The notes under the pieces are model-generated. The model ran no database searches and was not told where the DNA came from. It was given only the letters and a program-made list of their open reading frames with translations. DNA of 64,000 nucleotides from Duganella sp. OV510. Lineage in GTDB: Bacteria; Pseudomonadota; Gammaproteobacteria; Burkholderiales; Burkholderiaceae_D. Positions 32,690-39,779 of this stretch are shown here, piece after piece; position 1 is the first letter of the stretch, and each line of letters starts with the position of its first letter. Made by a program: the position numbers and the translations under genes. The stretch covers positions 1 through 64,000 of the forward strand of contig NZ_FNEQ01000012.1 in assembly GCF_900100205.1 (NCBI RefSeq), in the 5' to 3' direction.

Positions 32690-33577
32690 ATGAAACGGAA
32701 TCTACATCTGTTGATGATAGACCCGCAAAACGACTTTTGCGACCTGCCAGCCAGCTACCTGCCCACCGATCCGGTTACCCGCCAGCCCCTGCGGCCGGCG
32801 CTGCCGGTGCCGGGCGCCCACCAGGACATGCTGCGCCTGGCCGGCCTGATTAACCGTGGCCGCGCCGGCATCAGCGCGCTCAGCGTCACGCTCGACTCGC
32901 ACCACCGCTTCGACATCGCCCACCCGACCTTCTGGACCGCCGCTGGCGGCGCCGCAGTCGCCCCGTTCACCGAAATCACCGCTGCCGACGTCCGCGCGCA
33001 GAAATACCTGCCGCGCCACCTGGCGTCGCTGCCGATCGCGCTAAACTACCTGGACCGGCTGGAAGCGGCCGGCCGCTACCAGCTGATGGTGTGGCCGGTG
33101 CACTGCGAGATCGGCAGCTGGGGCCACAACGTCCACGCCGACGTGCGCGCCGCCTACGGCCACTGGGAAGACGCCGCGCTGGGCATCGTCGCCAAGCTGG
33201 CCAAGGGCTCGAATCCATGGACCGAGCACTACTCGGCGGTGCAGGCCGAAGTGCCGGACGCCGACGACCCGGACACCCAGTTCAACTACAAATTCGTGCG
33301 CACGCTGGCCGAAGCCGACCGCATCTACGTGGCCGGCGAGGCCGGCAGTCACTGCGTCAAGGCCACGGTCGAACACATCGCCGACTACTTCGAGCAGCAA
33401 TACGGCGCCGCCTCGCTGGCCAAGCTGGCGCTGGTCACCGACTGCATCAGCCCGGTCAGCGGCTTCGAAGCCCAGTACCAGGACTTCCTGCAGGCGATGG
33501 CCGCGCGCGGCGTGCAGCTGCTGCAATCGTCCGACGCCCTGGCCGAGCTGATCGCCAACGCCGGAGAGCCGGCATGA
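32690..33577 (+). CDS. pncA: Nicotinamidase-like cysteine hydrolase
   Basis: 295 aa isochorismatase-fold protein. Asp11 (LLMIDPQNDFCDL), a lysine in QKYLPRHL, and the nucleophile Cys in GEAGSHCVKATVEHI form the triad; TLDSHHRFDIAHPTFW gives the metal ligands. Nicotinamidase converts nicotinamide to nicotinate. The protein is longer than the common 210-aa form because of insertions between the metal site and the Cys. Its TGA overlaps the pncB ATG, so NAD salvage steps one and two are coupled. Isochorismatase-type alternatives are less likely given pncB. Confidence 0.85.
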   Translation: MKRNLHLLMIDPQNDFCDLPASYLPTDPVTRQPLRPALPVPGAHQDMLRLAGLINRGRAGISALSVTLDSHHRFDIAHPTFWTAAGGAAVAPFTEITAADVRAQKYLPRHLASLPIALNYLDRLEAAGRYQLMVWPVHCEIGSWGHNVHADVRAAYGHWEDAALGIVAKLAKGSNPWTEHYSAVQAEVPDADDPDTQFNYKFVRTLAEADRIYVAGEAGSHCVKATVEHIADYFEQQYGAASLAKLALVTDCISPVSGFEAQYQDFLQAMAARGVQLLQSSDALAELIANAGEPA

Positions 33578-34767
33578 AAGCGCCGGTGGTCCGCAGCCTG
33601 CTGGAAACCGACTTATACAAATTCACCATGTGGCAGGCGCTGCTGCACGGCCATCCGAACTCGCACACCGAATACGAATTCGTCTGCCGCAACACGCCGG
33701 ACTTCCCGCTGACCGAACTGATGCCGCAGATCGAGCAGGAGCTTGACCACCTATGCTCGATGAGCTTCCGCGACGAGGAACTGAGCTATCTGCGCTCGCT
33801 GCGCTACATGAAAAGCGACTTTGTCGACTTCCTGACGGTGTTCCGTTTCCAGCGCAAGTTCATCGACGTCAGCGCCGACGGCGACATCTTGAAGATCCAC
33901 GCCGCCGGCCCGCAGGTGCACGTGATGGGCTTCGAGATCTATGTGCTGTACATCGTCAACGAGCTGTACTTCCGCCGCTTCGACCACGCCGCCGCGCTGA
34001 CCGAGGGTCGCACGCGGCTGACGGCCAAGATCGCCAGGCTCAAAGCTTTCGGCCAGGAACCGGCCAAATTCTTCCCGTTCGAAATGTCGGACTTCGGCAC
34101 CCGCCGCCGCTTCTCGGGCGAGTGGCATGACGAAGTGGTGCAGCGGCTGGCGCGCGAAGTGCCCGAGTATTTCAAGGGCACCTCCAACGTCTACCAGGCG
34201 ATGAAATTCAACCTGATCCCGATCGGCACCATGGCGCATGAATACATGCAATCCTTCCAGGCCTTCGGCGTGCGGCTGCGCGACTTCCAGAAAGCCTCGC
34301 TGGAAGCCTGGGTGCAGGAATACCGTGGCGACCTCGGCATCGCGCTGACCGATGTGGTCGGCATGGACGCCTTCCTGGACGACTTCGACCTGTATTTCGC
34401 CAAGCTGTTCGACGGCCTGCGGCACGACTCCGGCGACCCGGTGCTGTGGGGCGAAAAAGCCATCGCGCACTACGCGGCGTTGCGCATCGACGCGAAGACC
34501 AAGCGGCTGGTGTTCTCGGACGGCCTGAATCTGGACAGCGCGATCGCGCTCTACCGCCACTTCGCCGACCGCATCATGACCGGCTTCGGCATTGGCACGC
34601 ACCTGACCAACGATGTCGGACTGGCGCCGCTGAACATCGTCATGAAGCTGGTGCAGTGCAATGGACAGTCGGTGGCCAAGCTGTCCGACTCGCCGGGCAA
34701 GACCATCAGCAAGGACGAAACCTTCCTGGCCTACCTGCGGCAGGTGTTCAACCACCCGGCGGTGTAG
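33574..34767 (+). CDS. pncB: Nicotinate phosphoribosyltransferase
   Basis: 397 aa, starting at ATG 33574 inside the pncA stop (ATGA). Signatures: SLLETDLYKFTMWQAL at the start, FEMSDFGTRRRFS near 170, KGTSNVYQAMKFNLIPIGTMAHEYMQ near 200-225, and RHDSGDPVLWGEKA near 285. It makes nicotinate mononucleotide from nicotinate and PRPP, the second salvage step. The length is typical. No gene follows on the strand. Confidence 0.94.
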   Translation: MKAPVVRSLLETDLYKFTMWQALLHGHPNSHTEYEFVCRNTPDFPLTELMPQIEQELDHLCSMSFRDEELSYLRSLRYMKSDFVDFLTVFRFQRKFIDVSADGDILKIHAAGPQVHVMGFEIYVLYIVNELYFRRFDHAAALTEGRTRLTAKIARLKAFGQEPAKFFPFEMSDFGTRRRFSGEWHDEVVQRLAREVPEYFKGTSNVYQAMKFNLIPIGTMAHEYMQSFQAFGVRLRDFQKASLEAWVQEYRGDLGIALTDVVGMDAFLDDFDLYFAKLFDGLRHDSGDPVLWGEKAIAHYAALRIDAKTKRLVFSDGLNLDSAIALYRHFADRIMTGFGIGTHLTNDVGLAPLNIVMKLVQCNGQSVAKLSDSPGKTISKDETFLAYLRQVFNHPAV

Positions 34768-34801
34768 CGCCGGGCAAGGCGGGGCAGGGCGCTGAGCGCG
34801 C

Positions 34802-35104
34802 TTACGCCTCGCTGGCGCCGAAGCCGCCCATGATGGCGTCGGCCTTGTCGCGCTCCTCGTCATCATAGACATCGACCGACAGCATGGCGCCGGCGCGATG
34901 GCGCGCGGCAGCAGCAGCAGCCGGGCCGCCTGGCGTCAGCGCATCAAGCAGGTTGCCGACCGTGCTGGTGGCGACCGATGGCGGCAGTTCAGCATGCTTG
35001 GTCAGCTTGATGCTGGCCTGCGGGAAGCCGCCGGACAGCAGCGCGCTGCGGGCGCTCTCGGCATCGGTGGGTTGCGGGAAATTACGGTGGATGGTACGGG
35101 ACAT
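34802..35104 (-). CDS. Hypothetical acidic protein
   Basis: 100 aa, soluble, no signal peptide, no cysteine. The order 'xESARSALLSGGFPQASIKLT ... GAMLSVDVYDDEERDKADAIMGGFGA' resembles the alpha/beta pattern of general-stress YflT-like domains (residue scan, helix, then V-D-V-x-D-D-E), with an Ala/Pro-rich insertion in the middle. Not a firm assignment. ATG at 35104 has AAGGAGGCCATC before it, a strong ribosome site. It lies 24 bases past the ABM gene and may be cotranscribed. Confidence 0.6.
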   Translation of the reverse strand: MSRTIHRNFPQPTDAESARSALLSGGFPQASIKLTKHAELPPSVATSTVGNLLDALTPGGPAAAAAARHRAGAMLSVDVYDDEERDKADAIMGGFGASEA

Positions 35105-35128
35105 GATGGCCTCCTTGTTGTTATGTGT

Positions 35129-35428
35129 TCAAAAGCCGGCGACGACGGTGCTGAAATGCTCCACTTTCGGCGGCTGGGCGAAGAAGCCGCCGACCAGGGC
35201 GCGCCAGTCCTGGAAACCGGCGCTGCCACGAAAGTCCACCGTATGGTTTTCCAGCGTGGCCCAGCCGATCACCAGGTGATAGGTGTCCGGCGTCTCGATA
35301 TCGCGGTCGAGGCGCATCGACAGGCAGCCGGTGGCCGCCTGGAAGATCGGCACCGCCTTGGCCACGGCGGCCTGGAACTGGTCGTGGCTGTCTGGCTGGA
35401 TATACAGCTCGGCAATCTCGTAAATCAT
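35129..35428 (-). CDS. Antibiotic biosynthesis monooxygenase-like (ABM) protein
   Basis: 99 aa ferredoxin-like fold: MIYEIAELYIQPDSHDQFQAAVAKAVPIFQAATGCLSMRLDRDIETPDTYHLVIGW is the ABM/YgiN pattern. Such proteins are dimeric and include quinol monooxygenases and haem-degrading enzymes, but the family is functionally broad. It lies downstream of a TetR gene on the same strand (26 bases), so it may be in that regulator's operon. Confidence 0.8.
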   Translation of the reverse strand: MIYEIAELYIQPDSHDQFQAAVAKAVPIFQAATGCLSMRLDRDIETPDTYHLVIGWATLENHTVDFRGSAGFQDWRALVGGFFAQPPKVEHFSTVVAGF

Positions 35429-35454
35429 GGTGCATCCTGGCAGTTGGTATGCCC

Positions 35455-36090
35455 CTATTGTGCCTCAACTGCGGCAGGCGTGCGCAGGATGAAACGCATC
35501 GCCTGGTGAGCCAGCTCACGCACATCGGCACCGCTGCCCGGCTTGTACCACTGCACCGTCCAGTTCAGCGCGCCGAAGATCAGCAGCCGGTCGAACTGCG
35601 ACGGCACGGTCCACGCGCCCGAGCGGTGCAGCGCCCCGATGGCGTGGTCCCACACCGCCTCGTAGCGGTCCTTCAGCGCCGTGATGCGGTCGCGCGACTG
35701 CTCGTCCAGCGAGCGCCACTCGTACAGCAGCACGGCGATGAAATGGTGGTCGGGCGCCAGCAGCGTATGCAGATGGGCTTCGACCAGCCGGTGCAGCATG
35801 GCGCTGGGCGACAGTGGCTGGGCGGCGATCGCCTCCACCTCGGCCAGCGCGCGCTGCATGCCTTGCTCCATGATGGCGGCCAGGATCTCCTGCTTGGTCT
35901 TGAAATGGTAGAACCAGCTGCCGGCCTGGATGCCGGCGGCAGCAGCGATGTCGCGCACGGTGGTGTTGTCATAGCCCTTGGTGCGGAACAGCAGGGCGGA
36001 CTTTTCGATCAATTCGGCGCGCAGGCCGCCGCCTTCGCCCTTGTGCGGGCGCCCGCGCTTCTTCGGAACAGTGGCTGCGGCATCGTGCAT
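35455..36090 (-). CDS. TetR-family transcriptional repressor
   Basis: 211 aa. N-terminal basic stretch (KKRGRPHKGEGG), HTH at about 25-70 (SALLFRTKGYDNTTVRDIAAAAGIQAGSWFYHFKTKQEIL), and a helical ligand domain with Trp and His. A 13-bp palindrome over the predicted -10 box just upstream suggests autorepression. Downstream on the strand are the ABM and acidic proteins; divergent is the coiled-coil protein. Confidence 0.9.
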   Translation of the reverse strand: MHDAAATVPKKRGRPHKGEGGGLRAELIEKSALLFRTKGYDNTTVRDIAAAAGIQAGSWFYHFKTKQEILAAIMEQGMQRALAEVEAIAAQPLSPSAMLHRLVEAHLHTLLAPDHHFIAVLLYEWRSLDEQSRDRITALKDRYEAVWDHAIGALHRSGAWTVPSQFDRLLIFGALNWTVQWYKPGSGADVRELAHQAMRFILRTPAAVEAQ

Positions 36091-36112
36091 GTCGGCATCG
36101 CTTGCTGAAATG

Positions 36113-36125
36113 ATGACACTGTCAT
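36113..36125. promoter_or_regulatory. Palindromic operator at the TetR promoter
   Basis: ATGACA-C-TGTCAT, a perfect 6+1+6 palindrome, abuts TAGAAT (36124-36129, minus strand), a consensus-like -10 box for the TetR gene. This is the expected position for an autorepressor site. No good -35 box is seen. Confidence 0.45.
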
Positions 36126-36262
36126 TCTAATGCACGGACGAGGCTGATTTCACAAAACCGTCACGGTGTGCTGCAATGCAACAACAGCTCACACCTTTGA
36201 GGTAAATCATGACTGGCGGGCGTACGCCTTCTAAGCTCGGGCAGAAGACAGGGGAGACGACC

Positions 36263-36799
36263 ATGAATGCACCAATGGACAACGGCAAACCGCTGGCCGA
36301 ATTGGGCAACAGCTTACGCGAAGTCAACGCCCGCATCGACGTGATGCACCGCGAGTCGCTGGAGCGGATGGATTTGCTGCGTCAGGAGGTCAACGCCAGC
36401 CTGCGCGAACAGGCACGCGAAGTCACTGCCCGCATCGAGCGGCTGAAAGATCACGGTCTCGAACTGCACCGGGAAACCAACGCGCGGATTGACACCATGT
36501 ACAGCGCGTTGAACGGCAAGCTCGAAGCACTGAACCGTGACGTCAGCGGCAGGCTTGACGCCTCTAACCGGGACGGTACCGCTCGGTTAGAGCTGCTGCG
36601 CAAAGAAATGCTCGACAATTTCCGTTTGCTTGACGTCAAGATCGAGCGGGTGCGCGAGGAAATGCTGGGCAACCTCCGTCTCATCGACGCCAAGATCGAC
36701 CACCTGCGTGGCGACATGCACACGCAGTTCCGCTGGCTGGTGGGAATGCTGCTTTCCAGCATCATCGGCATCGCCGGGATACTGCTCAAGCTATTGTGA
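36263..36799 (+). CDS. Coiled-coil protein with C-terminal membrane anchor
   Basis: 178 aa from ATG 36263, with GGGGAGACGACC before it. Residues 10-150 are a long heptad-type helix with a recurring pattern around 'Rxxlxxxmxxxl'-like blocks (LRKEMLDNFRLLDVKIERVREEMLGNLRLIDAKIDHLRGDM), then one membrane helix (about 157-176) and a short Leu-Lys end. This is a tail-anchored coiled coil resembling DUF1640-type or other stalk-like proteins. Function unknown. Divergent from TetR, it could be a target of that repressor. Confidence 0.62.
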   Translation: MNAPMDNGKPLAELGNSLREVNARIDVMHRESLERMDLLRQEVNASLREQAREVTARIERLKDHGLELHRETNARIDTMYSALNGKLEALNRDVSGRLDASNRDGTARLELLRKEMLDNFRLLDVKIERVREEMLGNLRLIDAKIDHLRGDMHTQFRWLVGMLLSSIIGIAGILLKLL

Positions 36800-36949
36800 A
36801 GGAAGATGGTGCCGGTATATTTCCCGACCGCCGGCGCCGGTAGTAGTCGCCGTGGCGGCGCTAATGAACGTCATCATAGCGACCAAATATGACCGGCGTT
36901 TGACGTGCGTGGCGGGGCGCGGCAAAGTGCTGTAGAATAGAAGTTCTGT

Positions 36950-37309
36950 GGGGCCGACCTGGTTTCGACGTGGGTTGCAAAGCAGAACAGGGCATACCGA
37001 GGCCTGGTTACCTCGTAAATACACCCAGAAATCAATAACTGCAAACGATAACTCGTACGCACTGGCAGCCTAAGGGCTGTTAGCTCCTAAACGCTTCTTC
37101 CCTGGGGCGGGCCGTTAAAAGCTAAGGAGTCATTTACAGGGAATCGCGCTGTGACGGGTCACTTGAAGCAGCGCTAAATCTAAGGTGAATCGCTTGTCCA
37201 AAACGTGCACATCCGTGTTGTACAGGTTAAATTAAATGATAGTGCTAAGTATGTAGAACTGTCTGTAGAGTGCTTGCGGACGCGGGTTCGATTCCCGCCG
37301 GCTCCACCA
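36950..37309 (+). ncRNA. ssrA: Transfer-messenger RNA (tmRNA)
   Basis: 360 nt. The 5' end GGGGCCGACCTGGTTTCGACG and the 3' end GGGTTCGATTCCCGCCGGCTCCACCA pair as a tRNA-like acceptor with encoded CCA (37307-37309). The resume codon GCA is at 37041; the tag reading frame 37041-37073 encodes ANDNSYALAA and ends in TAA. tmRNA with SmpB frees stalled ribosomes and marks the products for proteolysis. A -10-like TAGAAT lies at 36933-36938, and a terminator hairpin follows at 37325-37356. Confidence 0.97.
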
Positions 37310-37324
37310 TCCGGATGCAAGAAC

Positions 37325-37356
37325 AAAGGCCTCGGCGCGCAAGCGCCGGGGCCTTT
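37325..37356 (+). terminator. Terminator of ssrA
   Basis: 14-bp stem AAAGGCCTCGGCGC / GCGCCGGGGCCTTT (one G-U pair) with a GCAA loop, followed by TTCT. It begins 16 bases after the tmRNA CCA end. Confidence 0.9.
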
Positions 37357-37358
37357 TT

Positions 37359-37571
37359 CTATTTCATCAAGGTATACAGTCGTGGATCGTTGGGTGTAAA
37401 GACTTCGCGGCAATCGCCGTCGTAAAAACAGATCGCATCATCGGTCTGCAACTCGTCGCGTCGCACCCATAGCAACACGCCACGGCGTTCAACTACGATG
37501 TGATGCTCATAGCCTAAGGGGGGTAATATCTGAGCCAGAAATTCTGCGGCGGTGAGTGGCGATAAATTCAT
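37359..37571 (-). CDS. Small hypothetical protein, partner of the upstream gene
   Basis: 70 aa, soluble, acidic, with one Cys (ICFYDGDCREVF has two: IC and DC). Its ATG directly follows the TAA of the 210-aa gene (TAAATG), so the two are coupled. It ends three bases past the ssrA terminator hairpin. Family not recognised. As the second, smaller gene of a pair with a possible hydrolase-like protein it could be an immunity or accessory protein, which is only inference from the arrangement. Confidence 0.6.
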   Translation of the reverse strand: MNLSPLTAAEFLAQILPPLGYEHHIVVERRGVLLWVRRDELQTDDAICFYDGDCREVFTPNDPRLYTLMK

Positions 37572-38204
37572 TTAGGAAGCCTCTCGTTGGTAATGAAGGT
37601 TGAGGCTCTTGGATACACGTATCCAGAGATGATGATGTGCTTCAATCTGCCGGTACTGGTGTTGCAGCTGGTTTGCTTTCAGCATAGCGTTGATTTCATC
37701 GATCGCAAACGGCGCCTCGTCCTTGACCGACTGCTCGACTTCGGCCCAAGTTGGCCGCGTTTCGCCAGGACGCATGATATAGCGCCAGCGCGGGGCGACG
37801 GCGCGCAATTCAATCAGGCTGAGTTCCACGGCATGTTGCACATCCTGCATAGAAAACGACTGGCCGCCGGGATGATTATGCGAAAACAGGCTGTTATTGG
37901 CGCCAATGAGTTCGTTCCCGGAAAAGCGAACATTGTTTGGTGTGCCAATTTTATGCAAGATGAGCGTTCCGTCAGCGAGGAAGAACGCGCCATTCTCATT
38001 GATTTCGTGACGAACGGCGTTCTCGAATCGTACTGCGGCGAAACGGCTTGGCGTGGAGATATCCGGACTGACCCTAGGGCAGTGTGGATCATATACCGAG
38101 AAATCCCAGGAGTTTTGCATGGCGACTACCATCGGGGAAAGGGTCTTGCTCGTCCCCGATGGTAAAACGCTGGGCTTGGGCTGTTTTGATCGGTCACAAC
38201 CCAA
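37572..38204 (-). CDS. Hypothetical protein with HNHP(G)xxxxSxxD motif
   Basis: 210 aa if started at TTG 38204, which has GGAG nine bases upstream; ATGs at 38132 and 38120 are alternatives and the first 28 residues look unconserved. The middle carries SHNHPGGQSFSMQDV (His109, His111, Ser118, Asp121). This resembles the JAMM/RadC metal motif H-x-H-x7-S-x2-D but is one residue shorter, a variant I associate with phage head-morphogenesis and toxin-related proteins rather than RadC. No signal peptide. Base composition is visibly less GC-rich than the neighbours. It pairs with the 70-aa gene next to the tmRNA 3' end. Function unknown. Confidence 0.55.
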   Translation of the reverse strand: MGCDRSKQPKPSVLPSGTSKTLSPMVVAMQNSWDFSVYDPHCPRVSPDISTPSRFAAVRFENAVRHEINENGAFFLADGTLILHKIGTPNNVRFSGNELIGANNSLFSHNHPGGQSFSMQDVQHAVELSLIELRAVAPRWRYIMRPGETRPTWAEVEQSVKDEAPFAIDEINAMLKANQLQHQYRQIEAHHHLWIRVSKSLNLHYQREAS

Positions 38205-38219
38205 GCCTTGATGCTCCGA

Positions 38220-38684
38220 TTAGAAGCCCGGCGCCGGCACTTCCGGGATCTGGTTGTGCAGGCTGGCGTTGATGACGTTCCAACCGCGAATCACGGCGAT
38301 GGCGTAGCTCAGTTCGGCGATTTCGTTATCGGTGAAATGCTCTTTCAGCTGGGCGAAATCGTCATCGCTTGGCTGCTTGTGGGGCAGGGCGTTGACTGCT
38401 TCGGCCCAGTTCAGCGCCGCGCGTTCCAGTGCGCTGAAGAACGGCGCCTCGCGCCAACCGGCGACGGCGTTCAGGTGGCGTGGTTCGGCGCCTTGCTTGA
38501 TCAGGTCGCGCCAGTGCATGTCGATGCAGACGCCGCAGCCGTTCAGCTGCGATACGCGCAAATTAATCAGTTCCACCAACCGTACGCCGAGCGAGCTTTT
38601 CTTGACCGACGCCGACAGCGCGATCATAGCCTGCAGATTGGCCGGTGCCAGTTGGAAGAGGGGAATACGGGCTGCTTGCGTCAT
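38220..38684 (-). CDS. Carboxymuconolactone decarboxylase/AhpD-like protein
   Basis: 154 aa. The redox motif NGCGVCIDMH (CxxC) followed by WREAPFFSALERAALNWAEAV is the CMD/AhpD-fold pattern of peroxidase-linked disulphide proteins. It is one of the classic partners of ECF41 sigma factors, and the ECF41-type gene lies directly upstream on the same strand. A matching promoter (TGTCACA-N16-CGTC) precedes it at 38739-38765; ATG has AAGG before it. A 7-bp GC hairpin (38708-38726) is at the 5' end of its predicted leader. Confidence 0.88.
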   Translation of the reverse strand: MTQAARIPLFQLAPANLQAMIALSASVKKSSLGVRLVELINLRVSQLNGCGVCIDMHWRDLIKQGAEPRHLNAVAGWREAPFFSALERAALNWAEAVNALPHKQPSDDDFAQLKEHFTDNEIAELSYAIAVIRGWNVINASLHNQIPEVPAPGF

Positions 38685-38738
38685 GATAATGCCTTTCAGA
38701 GTAGCGGAGGGCGCACCGCGCGCCCTTCATACCTGTAA

Positions 38739-38765
38739 GACGGCCCAGCCGCGCCGCGTGTGACA
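38739..38765 (-). promoter_or_regulatory. ECF41-type promoter of the CMD gene
   Basis: Minus-strand TGTCACA (38759-38765) and CGTC (38739-38742), 16-base spacer. The same two boxes with the same spacing stand before the sigma factor gene. The predicted transcript would start near 38732, 48 bases before the ATG. Confidence 0.75.
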
Positions 38766-38769
38766 GCTT

Positions 38770-39645
38770 TCAGAAAATAGTTTGCGGCACGCCGGTCAGC
38801 TTGTCGGGATTGCGGACGATGAAGACGGCGGCGATGCGGTCGTTTTCGATGCGGAACGATTGCGCTGATTCCAGCTTGCCGTCGACGTAGCGCAGCAGCC
38901 CCGGCTCGCCGTTGATGCGCGCCTGGCGGTACATCACCTGCTGTGGATACATATTTTCCAGCGACCAGAACGAGCCGGCCACGCGGCCGGCGCCGTGCAG
39001 CACGCGCAGGTAAGAATTGACCTTGCCACCGCCATCGGCCACCAGTTGCACGTCGTCGGCCAGCATGGTCTTCATCGCCGCGCGGTCGCCAAGCTGTGCG
39101 GCGGCCATGAAGCGGCCCAGCAGCGCGCGGTGCTGCTCCTTCGGCACGTCGAAACGCGGCTTCTGTTGCTGCACGCGCTCCTGCGCCCGGTGCACCATTT
39201 GCCGGCAGGCCGCCTCGCTCTTGCCCAGCATGGTGGCGATGTCGGCATAGTCGTGCTCGAATACCTGGCGCATCAGGAAGGCCGCCCGCTCTTCCGGCGA
39301 CAGCCGTTCCAGCACCCACAAAAAGGCCATCGATACTTCACTGGCCAGCTCGGCGCTGCTTTCCGGCGTCTGCTCGTCCAGTTCGACGATCGGTTCGGGC
39401 AGCCACCAGCCGACATACGATGCGCGCTCGGCCATGCGGGCGCGCAGGCGGTCGATCGCCAGCCGGGTGGTGATGGTCACCAGCCACGCTTCTGGCGACT
39501 GCACTTCTGCACGGGCGCTGTCGTGCCAGCGCAGCCAGGCGTCCTGCACGACATCTTCGGCGTCGGCGCGGGTGCCCAGCATGCGGTAGGCGGTGGCGAA
39601 CAGGCGTGGTCGCAGCGCCGTGAAAATGGAGGTATCGGTCATCAT
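38770..39645 (-). CDS. sigJ: ECF41-family sigma factor with SnoaL-like domain
   Basis: 291 aa. Sigma-2 region about 8-75 (FATAYRMLGTRADAEDVVQDAWLRW), sigma-4 about 115-165 (LERLSPEERAAFLMRQVFEHDYADIATMLGKSEAACRQMVHRA), then a SnoaL-like C-terminal domain (175-291) containing DGGGK and ending in RNPDKL. ECF41 sigmas use this fused domain in place of an anti-sigma factor to set activity, and are usually next to a CMD protein, an oxidoreductase or an epimerase. The only partner here is CMD. Two ATG codons (39645, 39642); the predicted promoter leaves almost no 5' leader. Confidence 0.92.
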   Translation of the reverse strand: MMTDTSIFTALRPRLFATAYRMLGTRADAEDVVQDAWLRWHDSARAEVQSPEAWLVTITTRLAIDRLRARMAERASYVGWWLPEPIVELDEQTPESSAELASEVSMAFLWVLERLSPEERAAFLMRQVFEHDYADIATMLGKSEAACRQMVHRAQERVQQQKPRFDVPKEQHRALLGRFMAAAQLGDRAAMKTMLADDVQLVADGGGKVNSYLRVLHGAGRVAGSFWSLENMYPQQVMYRQARINGEPGLLRYVDGKLESAQSFRIENDRIAAVFIVRNPDKLTGVPQTIF

Positions 39646-39653
39646 GCACCTTA

Positions 39654-39680
39654 GACGGCCGAGCTGGCCGGTTTGTGACA
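39654..39680 (-). promoter_or_regulatory. ECF41-type promoter of the sigma factor gene
   Basis: Minus-strand TGTCACA (39674-39680) and CGTC (39654-39657), 16-base spacer, identical to the CMD promoter. With a start six or seven bases past CGTC the message would begin two or three bases before ATG 39645, a leaderless transcript. The site implies autoactivation. Confidence 0.75.
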
Positions 39681-39779
39681 GCTTACCTTATCCGGATTGC
39701 GCATTTGCATTTTTGGAATCATTCGTCGTCAGGCCGCCGGCTTCGCGCTACCTTGGGCGGCGCCAACCAAGGAGACAAT

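Noticed and set aside
36900..36938. TTGACG at 36900 as -35 of ssrA
   Set aside because: It is 27 bases from the TAGAAT -10 box, too far for a sigma-70 promoter; only the -10 is reported.
37180..37413. Small frames across the tmRNA 3' end
   Set aside because: They lie within the tmRNA structure and its terminator; no coding signals.
38174..38206. GCTTGGG/CCCAAGC hairpin as terminator of the CMD gene
   Set aside because: The loop is 19 bases and only a short GTTTTA follows on the minus strand; too weak to call.
37310..38220. Genomic-island attachment repeat at ssrA
   Set aside because: I looked for a second copy of the tmRNA 3' end (GGTTCGATTCCCGCC) downstream and saw none in the window; no integrase either.
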